Source: an uncultured Eubacteriales bacterium
GTDB taxonomy: Bacteria > Bacillota > Clostridia > Christensenellales > Aristaeellaceae
Direction: 5' to 3'
DNA length: 64,000 nucleotides
Assembly (NCBI GenBank): GCA_902764915.1
Contig: CACWXY010000002.1
Location: forward strand, 119,809 to 183,808
This document shows positions 26,080 through 35,241 of this stretch, in pieces; position 1 is the stretch's first letter, and the number at the start of each line of letters is the position of its first letter. A model generated the notes under the pieces. That model did not search any database and was not told the origin of the DNA. It saw only the letters and a program-made list of their open reading frames with translations. Both the position numbers and the translations under genes were made by a program.

Positions 26080-27456
26080 ATGGATAAGCATGAAATCGAG
26101 TCTCTTCTTGCCAGACAGAGAGAATGGTTTGCCGAAGGAAAAACAAGAGACATCACAGACCGGCTGAATGCGCTTGCGCATCTTCAAAGCACACTGCTTG
26201 CCAAGGAGAAGGCCATCGCTGAGGCCCTGCAGGCAGACCTGGGCAAGTCCGAAACAGAGAGCTACATCTGTGAGACCGGACTCGTACTCTCCGAGATCCG
26301 CTGGATGCGCAAGCACATCCGCGCTCTGTGCCGGGAAAAACGCGTGCATACGCCCCTGGCGCAGTTCGCATCCCGAAGCTTTGTATCCCCTGCTCCCTAT
26401 GGCACGGTCCTGATCATGAGTCCCTGGAATTATCCCATTCTCCTGACACTGGAGCCGCTGGTCGATGCGCTCAGTGCCGGCAATACAGCCGTGCTCAAAC
26501 CCAGTGCCTATGCACCGCATACCTCTGCGCTGCTGGAGGAGATCATCCGGGAGACCTTTCCTCCGGACTATGTCACGGTCATTCCCGGCGGCCGCGAGGA
26601 GAACCAGGCGCTTCTGGAGATGCCGTTTGATAAGATCTTCTTTACCGGCAGTGTCAGCGTGGGAAGACTGGTCATGCAGAGCGCGGCTCGTTATCTCACG
26701 CCGGTTACACTGGAACTGGGCGGCAAAAGTCCCTGCATCGTCGATGCAAGCGCCAATATTGCATTGGCCGCCCGCCGTATCGTATTCGGCAAATTCATGA
26801 ACTGCGGACAGACCTGTGTCGCACCGGACTATATTCTGTGTGACAGGCGCATTCTTCCGGCGCTTTGTGATGCGCTGCAGCATGAAATCATTCGTCAGTA
26901 CGGGGCGGATCCCCTTTCCAATCCCGCCTATGGAAAAATCATCAATGAGAAGCATTTCCGCCGCCTGACCGGTCTGCTGGCGCCGGATAAAACGCTTCTG
27001 GGCGGGCAGACTTCCCCCGAGGCATGCAGGATTGCACCGACAGTGCTCACGGATGTTTCCTGGGAGGATCCCGTCATGCAGCAGGAGATCTTCGGTCCGA
27101 TACTGCCCATTCTCTCCTATGACAGCCTGGAAGACGCCATACGGCAGATCGAAGACCATCCGCATCCCCTGGCGCTGTACCTCTTCAGCGAAGACCGTCA
27201 TGTGCAGAAACAGGTACTTCGCTCCTGCCGCTTTGGCGGCGGATGCATCAATGACACCCTGATCCATCTGGCCACATCCGAAATGGGCTTTGGCGGTGTC
27301 GGCGAAAGCGGTATGGGGGCCTATCACGGAAAGGCAGGGTTTGAAGCATTCTCACACCAGCGCTCCATTGTGGACAAGAAGACATTTCTGGATCTGCCTA
27401 TGCGGTATCAGCCCTATACCCCTCTGCATAAGCGTCTTTTGCGGCGCTTTGTGTAA
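26080..27456 (+). CDS. Aldehyde dehydrogenase, class 3-like
   Basis: About 458 residues, the short NAD(P)-dependent class 3 type. The start at 26080 follows GGGAGG. Landmarks are YGTVLIMSPWNYPILLTLEP, the coenzyme loop FFTGSVSVGR, general base Glu in LELGGKSPCIVD, and nucleophile Cys in MNCGQTCVAPDYIL. The C-terminal VGESGMGAYHGKAGFEAFSH is class-typical. It oxidises aldehydes to acids; the aldehyde is not known. It may detoxify acetaldehyde or fatty aldehydes. It stands alone between the purA and MATE genes. Confidence 0.9.
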   Translation: MDKHEIESLLARQREWFAEGKTRDITDRLNALAHLQSTLLAKEKAIAEALQADLGKSETESYICETGLVLSEIRWMRKHIRALCREKRVHTPLAQFASRSFVSPAPYGTVLIMSPWNYPILLTLEPLVDALSAGNTAVLKPSAYAPHTSALLEEIIRETFPPDYVTVIPGGREENQALLEMPFDKIFFTGSVSVGRLVMQSAARYLTPVTLELGGKSPCIVDASANIALAARRIVFGKFMNCGQTCVAPDYILCDRRILPALCDALQHEIIRQYGADPLSNPAYGKIINEKHFRRLTGLLAPDKTLLGGQTSPEACRIAPTVLTDVSWEDPVMQQEIFGPILPILSYDSLEDAIRQIEDHPHPLALYLFSEDRHVQKQVLRSCRFGGGCINDTLIHLATSEMGFGGVGESGMGAYHGKAGFEAFSHQRSIVDKKTFLDLPMRYQPYTPLHKRLLRRFV

Positions 27457-27473
27457 AAGCGGCAGGCCGCTAT

Positions 27474-28841
27474 TTATGGGGTTGCGGACGCGCGCTTCTT
27501 CCATTGTCCGCTGACAAGGTATACGCCGCCGATCAGGAAAGGCACCAGACCGGACAGCGCATTCCCATACCAGAAGCCCATGATCCCGTACCCCAGGGCT
27601 ACACCAAGAAGCAGAGACAGCCCAATGCGGCATACAATGCCATCCAGGAGCGCAACCATCAGGTTCAGGAAGGAATTGCCGGAACCATTGATCAGTGCAA
27701 AATTCGCAGGCCGCAGGGTACATCCCAGATACTGAACCATGGCAACCGGTATATACACCACAGCCATCGCCAGCACTTCCGGGTCTTCCGAAAACAGTCC
27801 AAACAGCCATTCCGGGCGGAAATAGGTAATCACGGCAAATACGGAAGACGGAATCGCGACCATCCACAGCGCATGATAGACGATCTTCGGAACACGCTTT
27901 GTTTTTCCGGCACCCAGTGCCTGGGATACCATGGCACCTCCGGCAGAGGAAATGGACTGTGCAATCACGCCGATCATACCCTCCAGTTTCCGGGCTACGC
28001 CGGTCACGGCAACGGCTACCGTGCCATAGGCATTCACATAGCTGTTGACAAACAGCATGGAAAAAGTCACTGCAGCTGACTGAATCACCATGGGAATGCC
28101 AAGGGACAGAAGCGGACGGATCACATGCCGGGAGATCCTGAAATGCCTGGGCGCAAAGTCAAAGTATACCTGCGCACGGTTGCGGTACAGAAGGCCCAGT
28201 GCGAACAGGAAACTGACGCCCTGCCCGATAACGGTAGCCAGTGCAGCGCCGCGAGGTCCCATGCCCATCGGTCCCACGAACAGAATATCCAGAACAACAT
28301 TGATCACCGACGCGATCGCGATGAACTGAAAAGGATGCCGGGAATCCCCCATGCCGCGAAGAATGGCAGACACCAGATTGTAGCCATAGATGAACACGAT
28401 TCCCAACACACAGACAATACTGTACTGCCGGGTATATTCCCAGATTTCCACAGGCGTATTCAGCCAGGCGATAATGGACTGGTAGGTCATGAGGAACAGA
28501 ATCATGATCACCACAGCCAGACTCATCAGCAGAGTAAACAGGGTTCCCACCATTTCCCCGATCAGGTCCTTCCGGTCTTCTCCCACATAGCGGGAGATCA
28601 GGATCTGACCGGCATTGGAAAAGCCCATGGCCACAAAGGTAATCAGCTGAAGCACTTCGCCGCCGATGGAGACAGCGGACAGTCCCTGCGTGCCCACAAA
28701 ACGGCCCACCACAATCATGTCTACCATATTGTAGACCATCTGCAGCAGTCCTGAGAGAAACAGGGGAAGAGAGAAACGCAGAAGCGTGCCGGGCACGCTT
28801 CCCTGCGTCAGATCACGGATGATTTTGGTATCTTTTGCCAT
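27474..28841 (-). CDS. MATE-family multidrug/metabolite exporter
   Basis: A 455-residue membrane protein with about twelve helices in two similar halves. Typical MATE segments are GSVPGTLLRFSLPLFLSGLLQMVYNMVDMIVVGRFVG near the N-terminus (shown in part: LQMVYNMVDMIVVGRFVG) and GMGDSRHPFQF, with AGGAMVSQALGAGKTKR at the start of the second half. Members exchange cations for drugs or metabolites. GGAGG precedes the ATG. It begins 13 bases after the GH127 gene, so it is in the same transcript. Whether it exports a sugar-linked compound is unknown. Confidence 0.9.
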   Translation of the reverse strand: MAKDTKIIRDLTQGSVPGTLLRFSLPLFLSGLLQMVYNMVDMIVVGRFVGTQGLSAVSIGGEVLQLITFVAMGFSNAGQILISRYVGEDRKDLIGEMVGTLFTLLMSLAVVIMILFLMTYQSIIAWLNTPVEIWEYTRQYSIVCVLGIVFIYGYNLVSAILRGMGDSRHPFQFIAIASVINVVLDILFVGPMGMGPRGAALATVIGQGVSFLFALGLLYRNRAQVYFDFAPRHFRISRHVIRPLLSLGIPMVIQSAAVTFSMLFVNSYVNAYGTVAVAVTGVARKLEGMIGVIAQSISSAGGAMVSQALGAGKTKRVPKIVYHALWMVAIPSSVFAVITYFRPEWLFGLFSEDPEVLAMAVVYIPVAMVQYLGCTLRPANFALINGSGNSFLNLMVALLDGIVCRIGLSLLLGVALGYGIMGFWYGNALSGLVPFLIGGVYLVSGQWKKRASATP

Positions 28842-28854
28842 GCGTGCCTCCGAA

Positions 28855-30765
28855 TCACACCCGATGCATCCATACGCGCATCTCGCCTTTGCCGCGATTG
28901 CCCCACGCGTAATAAGGAACCATCGTCACAGGCACAGGCTCCGCAGCCGGTGCATTTTCCGAGTACAGTGCTTCACTGCCCTGCATGCGAACCCCCTCGG
29001 CATGAATCACATTGACACCCTGGAGAAGAGACGGGTCATACGTCACAGAAAGCGAGTGCGGGTTCACGCACAGATTCCAGAGTTCCCGGCCATTATCCAC
29101 TTCCTCCGCACAGTAGATCACCGGCCCGCACTGTACCGCAAGCTGTCCCGCATAGTCCGGCACAAAACGGCTTGCATACATGCACACCGGCTGCATGGGG
29201 AAAACCATGTCAATCCTGTCGCCGACAGAAAAGACCCGCTCCCATACGGCATATCCATCCACCTTCTCCGGCTGAACCGCGCAGCCATTCAAGGAGAATA
29301 CAGTGTCCTTTGCCCAGGAAGGAATCCGAACAGCCAGCGTGTATTCGTCTGCCGGTGCCTGCGTAATTTCCATGGACACGTTCCCGTTCCATGGAAAACC
29401 GGAGCACAGACGAAGTCCGAGCCCGTCATGGACCAGAGAGGAAGAAACAAACTGATCCACATACAGTTTCCTCTCACCGGCAGTGTAGAGATACTGGCCA
29501 AGACCGGTGAGCGTACGAAGAATATTGGGCGGACAGCACGCACACCCAAACCATCCCTGGCGCACATCGTCAATATTGACATCCGTCCGTGTCTCGCATC
29601 TCTCGGGCCACACTTCCAGCGGATTCATATAGAAATACTTCTGCCCATCCAGTGAAATGCCGGACAGAATTCCGTTATACAGTGCTTTCTCCACAATATC
29701 GCCGTATACCGCATGCGGCTTGACCCGGTTGAGACGGATTGCGGTCATGATCAGGGATATGGCAGCACAGGTTTCCGTATAGCAGCGTTCCGGGGGCAGA
29801 TCATAGTCAAAAGTAAAACTCTCCCCTTCATGACAGGAACCGATACCACCGGTGATATACATCTGACGGGAGATAATCCTGCGGAAAACCCTCCGGGCAC
29901 TGTCCACCAGCGTCTCATCCCCTGTTTTTCCGCCTGTCTCCACCATACCGCTGAGAAGATAGCACTGGCGTACCGCATGCCCAAAAGGCGCTGTCATTTC
30001 ACGCACGGGGATATCGGACTGATGATAGTTCCGCGCCGCATATGCATGCTTGGCATCCATATTCCGCGGTTTTTCTCCGCGCCTGCGCGCTTCCTCTTCA
30101 AAGTACAGAGGTTTTGTGCCTCTCTGATCCAGAAAATAGGCAGCAAGCCGCAGATAGCGTTTCTCCCCTGTAGCCCCGTACAGTCTGGCCAGGCCCAGTT
30201 CTACCTCTTCATGTCCCGGATAGCCATGCAGTTTCTCTTCCTCGGGTCCGAAATTCCGGTCCAGGCAGTCTGCAAAGCGGCAGGCAATGTGCAGAAGATT
30301 CTTCTTTCCGGTTGCCTCGAAGTAGGCAACGGCTGCCTCAAACATATGCCCTGCGATATACATCTCGTGATGGTCCCGCAGATTGGTAAACCGGTTTTCC
30401 AGACCGTTGATAATATAATAGGTATCCAGGTATCCGTCTTCCTGCTGTGCGCGGCCCGCCAGCGCAATCACTTCATCGACTTCGTTCTGCAGCTTTTCAT
30501 CCGGATGCGTTGAAAGAGAATAGGCAGCCCCTTCAATCCACTTCCACAGATCACTGTCCTGGAACCACCATCCGGTGAAGGCGCCTTCCTGTTCGTGCGC
30601 AGCAATCCGGAAATTGGCAATGCACCCGCTGGGTGCCACCCCTTCGATCCGGTCATGCAGTGCTTCCCACATGTAAGGGATGGAAACGGTCCGCGCCTGA
30701 AGCATGCGCGGGGCAAAGAAAGCATCATTGATCTCAATATTCCGAAGCGGCAGATGGCTGTACAT
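28855..30765 (-). CDS. GH127-family beta-L-arabinofuranosidase-like glycoside hydrolase
   Basis: About 636 residues without a signal peptide, so it is cytoplasmic. It fits glycoside hydrolase family 127 (HypBA1-like), whose studied members release beta-L-arabinofuranose from plant hydroxyproline-linked chains. The alpha/alpha barrel includes WKWIEGAAYSLSTHPDEKL and MYITGGIGSCHEGESFTF. The likely acid/base Glu is in CYTETCAA. The Cys/Glu zinc cluster is visible as Glu and Cys in WPERCETR plus the pair in GCACCPPNILR, where one Cys is the nucleophile. Start 30765 is preferred over 30771 because of AAAGGA spacing. It is divergent from the GH105/CE7 pair. Confidence 0.87.
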   Translation of the reverse strand: MYSHLPLRNIEINDAFFAPRMLQARTVSIPYMWEALHDRIEGVAPSGCIANFRIAAHEQEGAFTGWWFQDSDLWKWIEGAAYSLSTHPDEKLQNEVDEVIALAGRAQQEDGYLDTYYIINGLENRFTNLRDHHEMYIAGHMFEAAVAYFEATGKKNLLHIACRFADCLDRNFGPEEEKLHGYPGHEEVELGLARLYGATGEKRYLRLAAYFLDQRGTKPLYFEEEARRRGEKPRNMDAKHAYAARNYHQSDIPVREMTAPFGHAVRQCYLLSGMVETGGKTGDETLVDSARRVFRRIISRQMYITGGIGSCHEGESFTFDYDLPPERCYTETCAAISLIMTAIRLNRVKPHAVYGDIVEKALYNGILSGISLDGQKYFYMNPLEVWPERCETRTDVNIDDVRQGWFGCACCPPNILRTLTGLGQYLYTAGERKLYVDQFVSSSLVHDGLGLRLCSGFPWNGNVSMEITQAPADEYTLAVRIPSWAKDTVFSLNGCAVQPEKVDGYAVWERVFSVGDRIDMVFPMQPVCMYASRFVPDYAGQLAVQCGPVIYCAEEVDNGRELWNLCVNPHSLSVTYDPSLLQGVNVIHAEGVRMQGSEALYSENAPAAEPVPVTMVPYYAWGNRGKGEMRVWMHRV

Positions 30766-31072
30766 AGGCATGTCCTTTCTTTCATGTATGATGTCCGGGA
30801 AAGCAGCTGCAGCAGGCCGCTGTCCTTTCCCAAGTTTTCACATCACATCTTTCACCGAAACCGCCTACATGTTATCATGCCCGCGGATGAAATGAAAGGG
30901 TGAACAGGCAATCACAAGCGCCTGTCCCTGCAGATCATGCACCGGCTGTATGTGATCTGCAGGTGCGGCGCAGCATCCCGCATACGCATCTTTTTTTCTT
31001 TCTGAGAAGGAATCGTTCCATGATATGCAGAATATCAGACCACGTTGAACCATACGGAAAGGAGTTTTTCCC
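30766..31072. promoter_or_regulatory. Divergent control region between GH127 and GH105 genes
   Basis: A 307-base gap between head-to-head sugar genes. It holds two adjacent perfect inverted repeats: ACAGGC/GCCTGT (30904-30909, 30920-30925) and an 11-bp pair CCTGCAGATCA/TGATCTGCAGG (30927-30937, 30953-30963). The second could be a stem-loop or a split operator for a carbohydrate regulator. No clear -35/-10 pair could be fixed for either direction. Confidence 0.4.
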
Positions 31073-32170
31073 ATGACCATTGATACTTCCTCTCATCCCT
31101 ATCTTGCCATTGCAAGACGCGCCTGTGATACCATGATGCGAAAGTTTGACGCCCCGGATCTCCCGCCCAAGAATCATTTTCATTACCATCAGGGCGTTTT
31201 TCTTTCCGGTCTGTATAAGACGTATGAACTGTGCCATGACGAATCCTACTGGAATTATATGAAGGCATGGGTTGATTCCCTGATTGATGCCAACGGCAAT
31301 GTTTCGGCTTTCAATGCAGGGCATCTGGATGACCTGCAGCCGGGTGTTCTCCTCTTCCCTCTGTATAAGAGAACCGGTGATGTGCGCTATCGCTATTTTC
31401 TGCGGACCGCCGCACATTATATCCGCACCTGTCCCAAGACCGAGGAGGGCGGAAACTGGCACAAGTCCTGCTATCATGACCAGATGTGGCTGGACGGACT
31501 GTACATGGCCGGTCCCTTCAGTGTCGAGTATGGCGTTACCTTTGACGATCCCGCGCTGGTGGACGATGCCATCTTTCAGGCACAGATGATGCAGAAAAAG
31601 ACCAAGGATCCGGTCACCGGACTGTGGTATCACGCATGGGATGCCACAAAGGCACAGCCCTGGGCCAATCCGGAAACCGGCTGCTCTCCTGAGTTCTGGG
31701 GACGTTCCATGGGGTGGGTGCCTGTCGCGCTTCTGGAAGAATATGAGCTTCTGCCGGAAGATCATCCGGGCCGCAAGACCCTGGCTGCGCTTTCTGTACA
31801 GCTTCTGACAGCGCTTCTTCCCTTCCAGGATCCCAAGACCGGCATGTGGTATCAGGTGGTCAATCATCCGGAACGCGAGGACAACTGGCTGGAATCTTCC
31901 TGCACAAGCCTGTATATCTGCGCTCTGTGCAAGGCGATCCGCCTGGGACTCATGTCCAGAGATCTGATTCCCGTCATTGAGAAAGCACTGAAAGGCCTGC
32001 TGGAGACGGTCGGTGAAGACGAGAACGGTCTGCTGATCGGAAACGTGTGCATTGGCACGGGTGTAGGCGACTATGCGCATTATATTGCCCGGCCTACTTC
32101 CACCAACGATCTGCACGGTGTCGGCGCTTTCCTTCTCATGTGTGTCGAAGCCGATAAACTGCTTTCATGA
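31073..32170 (+). CDS. GH105-family unsaturated rhamnogalacturonyl hydrolase
   Basis: A 365-residue cytoplasmic protein of the YteR/RhiN type, which removes the unsaturated galacturonic acid left by pectin lyases from rhamnogalacturonan oligomers. Landmarks are NHFHYHQGVFLSGL, catalytic Asp in CYHDQMWLDGLYMAGPF, FWGRSMGWVPVALLE, and WLESSCTSLYICAL near the end. AAGGAG lies 8 bases before the ATG. The CE7 esterase gene follows by 17 bases. The role in pectin-fragment use is inferred from family and context. Confidence 0.9.
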   Translation: MTIDTSSHPYLAIARRACDTMMRKFDAPDLPPKNHFHYHQGVFLSGLYKTYELCHDESYWNYMKAWVDSLIDANGNVSAFNAGHLDDLQPGVLLFPLYKRTGDVRYRYFLRTAAHYIRTCPKTEEGGNWHKSCYHDQMWLDGLYMAGPFSVEYGVTFDDPALVDDAIFQAQMMQKKTKDPVTGLWYHAWDATKAQPWANPETGCSPEFWGRSMGWVPVALLEEYELLPEDHPGRKTLAALSVQLLTALLPFQDPKTGMWYQVVNHPEREDNWLESSCTSLYICALCKAIRLGLMSRDLIPVIEKALKGLLETVGEDENGLLIGNVCIGTGVGDYAHYIARPTSTNDLHGVGAFLLMCVEADKLLS

Positions 32171-32187
32171 GGAAGGACTGATTCGAC

Positions 32188-33144
32188 ATGCCCATACTGG
32201 ATATGCCCCTTGAGGAACTCAGAGCCTACCGGGGCAGGAACGAGTGTCCGGAGGACCTGGATGCGTTCTGGGACAGAGGGCTTTCGGAAATCGAAGCCTG
32301 TCGCGGTTCCGCGCGTCTCGTACCGGCGGCCTTTCAGGTGCCCGGTGCCGAGTGCTTTGATCTCCTGTTTACTGGTACAGGGAACGCGTCTCTTCATGCG
32401 CACTATGTACGGCCCAAAGGGAAAGGCGTCTACCCCGCTGTGCTCCATTTCCATGGCTATTCCGGCGCATGCATGGACTTTTCCCAGATGCTGGGATGGG
32501 TGACCGCCGGTTTCTGCATAGCCTCCCTGGACTGCCGCGGGCAGGGCGGCTCCTCTGAAGACCCGATCCCTGTGAAAGGAAATACGCTGCAGGGGCATAT
32601 TATCCGCGGTCTGGACGATTGTCCGGATAAGCTCTATTATCGCTCTGTCTTCCTGGATACTGCGCTTCTTGCCCGTATTGTCATGGACTTTCCCGAGATC
32701 GACGCCGCGCGCGTCGGTGCATACGGTGGTTCACAGGGAGGCGGTCTGACACTGGCCTGTGCGGCACTGACGCCGTCTCTGAACCGGGCTGCGCCGATGA
32801 TGCCTTTCCTCTGTGATTACCGCAGGGTCTGGGAAATGGATCTTGCCAAGGACGCCTATGTGGAACTGCAGCAGTACTTCCGCCATTCTGATCCGCAGCA
32901 CACCCATGAGACCGAGATTTTCACCCGTCTCGGATATATCGACAACATCAACCTGGCGCATCGCATCCGTGCCCGTGTCCTGATGTTCACAGGGCTCATG
33001 GACAATATATGTCCGCCCTCCACGCAGTTTGCAGCTTACAATCGTATCAACAGTCCCAAATCCATGCGCATCTATCCGGATTTCGCCCACGAGTACTATC
33101 CGGAGTCTGACAACGAAGTCATGCAGTTCATGCTGAAAATGTGA
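32188..33144 (+). CDS. CE7-family acetyl esterase (cephalosporin C deacetylase / acetyl xylan esterase)
   Basis: A 318-residue alpha/beta hydrolase of carbohydrate esterase family 7; it removes acetyl groups from short oligosaccharides in the cytoplasm. Diagnostic motifs are the RGQGG loop (LDCRGQGGSSED), the nucleophile elbow YGGSQGGGLTLA with Ser, the acid Asp in FTGLMDNICPPST, and the His in DFAHEYYPESDN. It has the family's usual length and N-terminal CPEDLDAFWDRGL-type region. It sits behind the GH105 gene and would deacetylate pectic or xylan fragments. Confidence 0.92.
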   Translation: MPILDMPLEELRAYRGRNECPEDLDAFWDRGLSEIEACRGSARLVPAAFQVPGAECFDLLFTGTGNASLHAHYVRPKGKGVYPAVLHFHGYSGACMDFSQMLGWVTAGFCIASLDCRGQGGSSEDPIPVKGNTLQGHIIRGLDDCPDKLYYRSVFLDTALLARIVMDFPEIDAARVGAYGGSQGGGLTLACAALTPSLNRAAPMMPFLCDYRRVWEMDLAKDAYVELQQYFRHSDPQHTHETEIFTRLGYIDNINLAHRIRARVLMFTGLMDNICPPSTQFAAYNRINSPKSMRIYPDFAHEYYPESDNEVMQFMLKM

Positions 33145-33150
33145 AAGGCA

Positions 33151-33178
33151 GGGGAAGCGGTCCCGCTTCCCCTTTTTT
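33151..33178 (+). terminator. Terminator after the GH105/CE7 pair
   Basis: GGGGAAGCGG and CCGCTTCCCC form a stem ending in six T, beginning seven bases after the CE7 stop. Confidence 0.9.
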
Positions 33179-33437
33179 GTGGTTCCAGGAATCATCGGCA
33201 TCATGTGCACCAGCACAGAAAAGCGCTGCGGACTCTGGTCTGTTCCATGGAACGTCGGAAGCGCAGCTGTCCTTCCGTTTTCATGTTTTGCAGGAACCGC
33301 ACCCGTGTTTCCTTCATTTTTATGAGTCTACTCTATATTTTTTTGCTGTTTCCGCATTTTTGTCATATTTGGTCTTCACTTTGCCTGTTCTCTTTTTGTT
33401 TTTTTCAGGCATTTCTCCTTTTTGCATAATCCGAACA
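33179..33437. other. AT-rich intergenic region before the opp operon
   Basis: No gene is recognised. The stretch 33300-33430 is strikingly T-rich on the plus strand compared with the rest of the window and may act as an upstream promoter element or be unconstrained spacer. Confidence 0.4.
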
Positions 33438-33446
33438 TGTTACAAT
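33438..33446 (+). promoter_or_regulatory. Extended -10 promoter of the opp operon
   Basis: TG-T-TACAAT forms an extended -10 element 56 bases before the oppA start. The -35 position (17 bases further up) is T-rich and weak, so the extended motif probably compensates. Confidence 0.5.
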
Positions 33447-33501
33447 GGCACATAGTGCCGAAAAGCACGGTTGCCATTGACTTATGAAAGGAAGTCTGAG
33501 T

Positions 33502-35154
33502 ATGAAGAAAACGCTGTCTCTATTGCTCTGTGTGATGCTGCTCGTCACGGCAAGCTTTACCGCACTGGCAGACAATGATACGTATCTCGGCGTAATGCTG
33601 GGAACCAATGTCATGTCATTGGACACCAACCTTGCCACCGACGGTGATTCCTTTGAAGTCATCGCCGACTGCATTGATGGTCTTATGCAGATGGACGCGG
33701 ACGGTGCCGCCGTACCTGCTATCGCCGAAAGCTATGATCTTTCCGACGACGGTCTCACCTACACTTTCCATCTGCGCGATGCAAAATGGTCCAACGGTAC
33801 ACCCGTAACCGCCCAGGACTTTGTCTTTGCATGGCGCCGTATTGCGCAGGAAGCCGGTGAGTATGCCTATATGCTGGATGAAATCGGCAATATCAAAGGC
33901 GCTGCAGAAATCATCGGCAGCGAAAAGGCCGATCCGTCCACACTCGGTGTTTCTGCTCCTGACGACAAGACCTTTGTCGTGGAACTGAATGTCCCTGTTT
34001 CCTTCTTCCCCAGCCTCATGTATTTCCCCACCTTCTATCCCATTAACGAGGCTTTCTACACCAGTCTAGAAGAGGGCACATATGGCACCAGCCCGGAAAC
34101 CTTCCTCTCCAATGGTGCCTTTATTCTGGAAGACTACACTCCCGGTACCGCCAATCTTTCCCTGAAGAAGAATCCTGATTACTGGGATGCAGACCGCATT
34201 AAGCTGGCGGGTCTGAAGTATCAGGTTGTCGGCTCCTCCGATAACGCACTGACCGCTTTCCGTACCGGTGCGCTGCATGCCGTTTCCATTTCCGGAAACC
34301 AGGTTGCTGCCGCGGAAAAGGATCCGGAACTGTCCAAGGATCTGACAGTGACAGGTGCCGGTTACCTGTGGTACCTCTCCTTCTCTCAGACCGAAAAGAA
34401 TGCACAGGGCGGTATGCTCGCCAACACCAATCTCCGTCTGGCGATCTCCAACGCCATTGACCGCGACAACCTGGTGGACAATTATGTGATGGACGGTTCT
34501 CTTGCCACCTATACCGCTGTGCCTCCGCAGTTTGCTGCCTCCAGCACCACTGGTGAAGATTTCTCTGCTGACCAGGACATGTTCAGCGACTATGTAGGCT
34601 ATGATCCCGACAAGGCTCTTGCCTATCTGGAAGCCGCCAAGACAGAGCTGGGCGTAGATGAGTTCTCCTTCTCCATGATCTACGGAAACAACGAAGGCGA
34701 TGAAGTAGGCAAGGTCGCGCAGGCGATCAAGGAAGACGTGGAAGACGCGCTGCCCGGTGTAACCATTACGCTGCAGCCCATGACCAAAGCGGAACGCCTT
34801 GACAAGATGCAGAACGACAACTATGACATAGCTCTCACCCGCTGGGGTCCCGACTATGCGGATCCTATGACCTACCTGGGTATGTGGGTTACCAACAACT
34901 CCAACAACTATGGTTTCTGGAGCAATGCGGAATATGATCAGCTGATCGCTGACTGCACAACCGGTGCCTACATCACTGACTACGATGCACGCTGGGAAGC
35001 CATGTACAAGGCAGAAGCACTGGTCATGCAGGAAGCTGTCATCGCGCCTCTGTACACCAAGGCACTGGCCAACCTGATTGCAGAAAATGTAAATGGCATC
35101 CAGTTCCATCCTGTGGCGCTCAACCGCGTTTACAAGGATGTCACTATGGAATAA
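33502..35154 (+). CDS. oppA: Oligopeptide ABC transporter substrate-binding protein
   Basis: About 550 residues, family 5 extracellular solute-binding protein. The start at 33502 gives a clean signal peptide (MKKTLSLLLCVMLLVTASFT then ALA) with cleavage before DNDTY. There is no lipobox, as the only Cys follows Leu in the hydrophobic core. The mature part has MSLDTNLATDGDSFEVIADC, the SYDLSDDGLTYTFHLRDAKW block with NGTPVTAQDFVFAWRR (the family signature), and LAISNAIDRDNLVDNY. The later YDIALTRWGPDYADPMTYL fits OppA-type peptide binders. It is the first gene of the opp operon, and peptides are the likely ligand. Confidence 0.92.
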   Translation: MKKTLSLLLCVMLLVTASFTALADNDTYLGVMLGTNVMSLDTNLATDGDSFEVIADCIDGLMQMDADGAAVPAIAESYDLSDDGLTYTFHLRDAKWSNGTPVTAQDFVFAWRRIAQEAGEYAYMLDEIGNIKGAAEIIGSEKADPSTLGVSAPDDKTFVVELNVPVSFFPSLMYFPTFYPINEAFYTSLEEGTYGTSPETFLSNGAFILEDYTPGTANLSLKKNPDYWDADRIKLAGLKYQVVGSSDNALTAFRTGALHAVSISGNQVAAAEKDPELSKDLTVTGAGYLWYLSFSQTEKNAQGGMLANTNLRLAISNAIDRDNLVDNYVMDGSLATYTAVPPQFAASSTTGEDFSADQDMFSDYVGYDPDKALAYLEAAKTELGVDEFSFSMIYGNNEGDEVGKVAQAIKEDVEDALPGVTITLQPMTKAERLDKMQNDNYDIALTRWGPDYADPMTYLGMWVTNNSNNYGFWSNAEYDQLIADCTTGAYITDYDARWEAMYKAEALVMQEAVIAPLYTKALANLIAENVNGIQFHPVALNRVYKDVTME

Positions 35155-35178
35155 GAATACAGCCATATGCCCTTGGAA

Positions 35179-35221
35179 AGTCAGAGCGGAATGCATCCGC
35201 TCTGACTCTTCCTTTATTCTT
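35179..35221 (+). terminator. Hairpin between oppA and oppB (attenuator-like)
   Basis: A perfect 12-bp stem (AGTCAGAGCGGA / TCCGCTCTGACT, 5-base loop) is followed by a T-rich but broken tail (CTTCCTTTATTCTT). It probably causes partial termination or protects the oppA message, so that the binding protein exceeds the membrane subunits, like the livJ/livH hairpin. Confidence 0.65.
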
Positions 35222-35241
35222 AGCAAAGGATTTGTCTTGGT

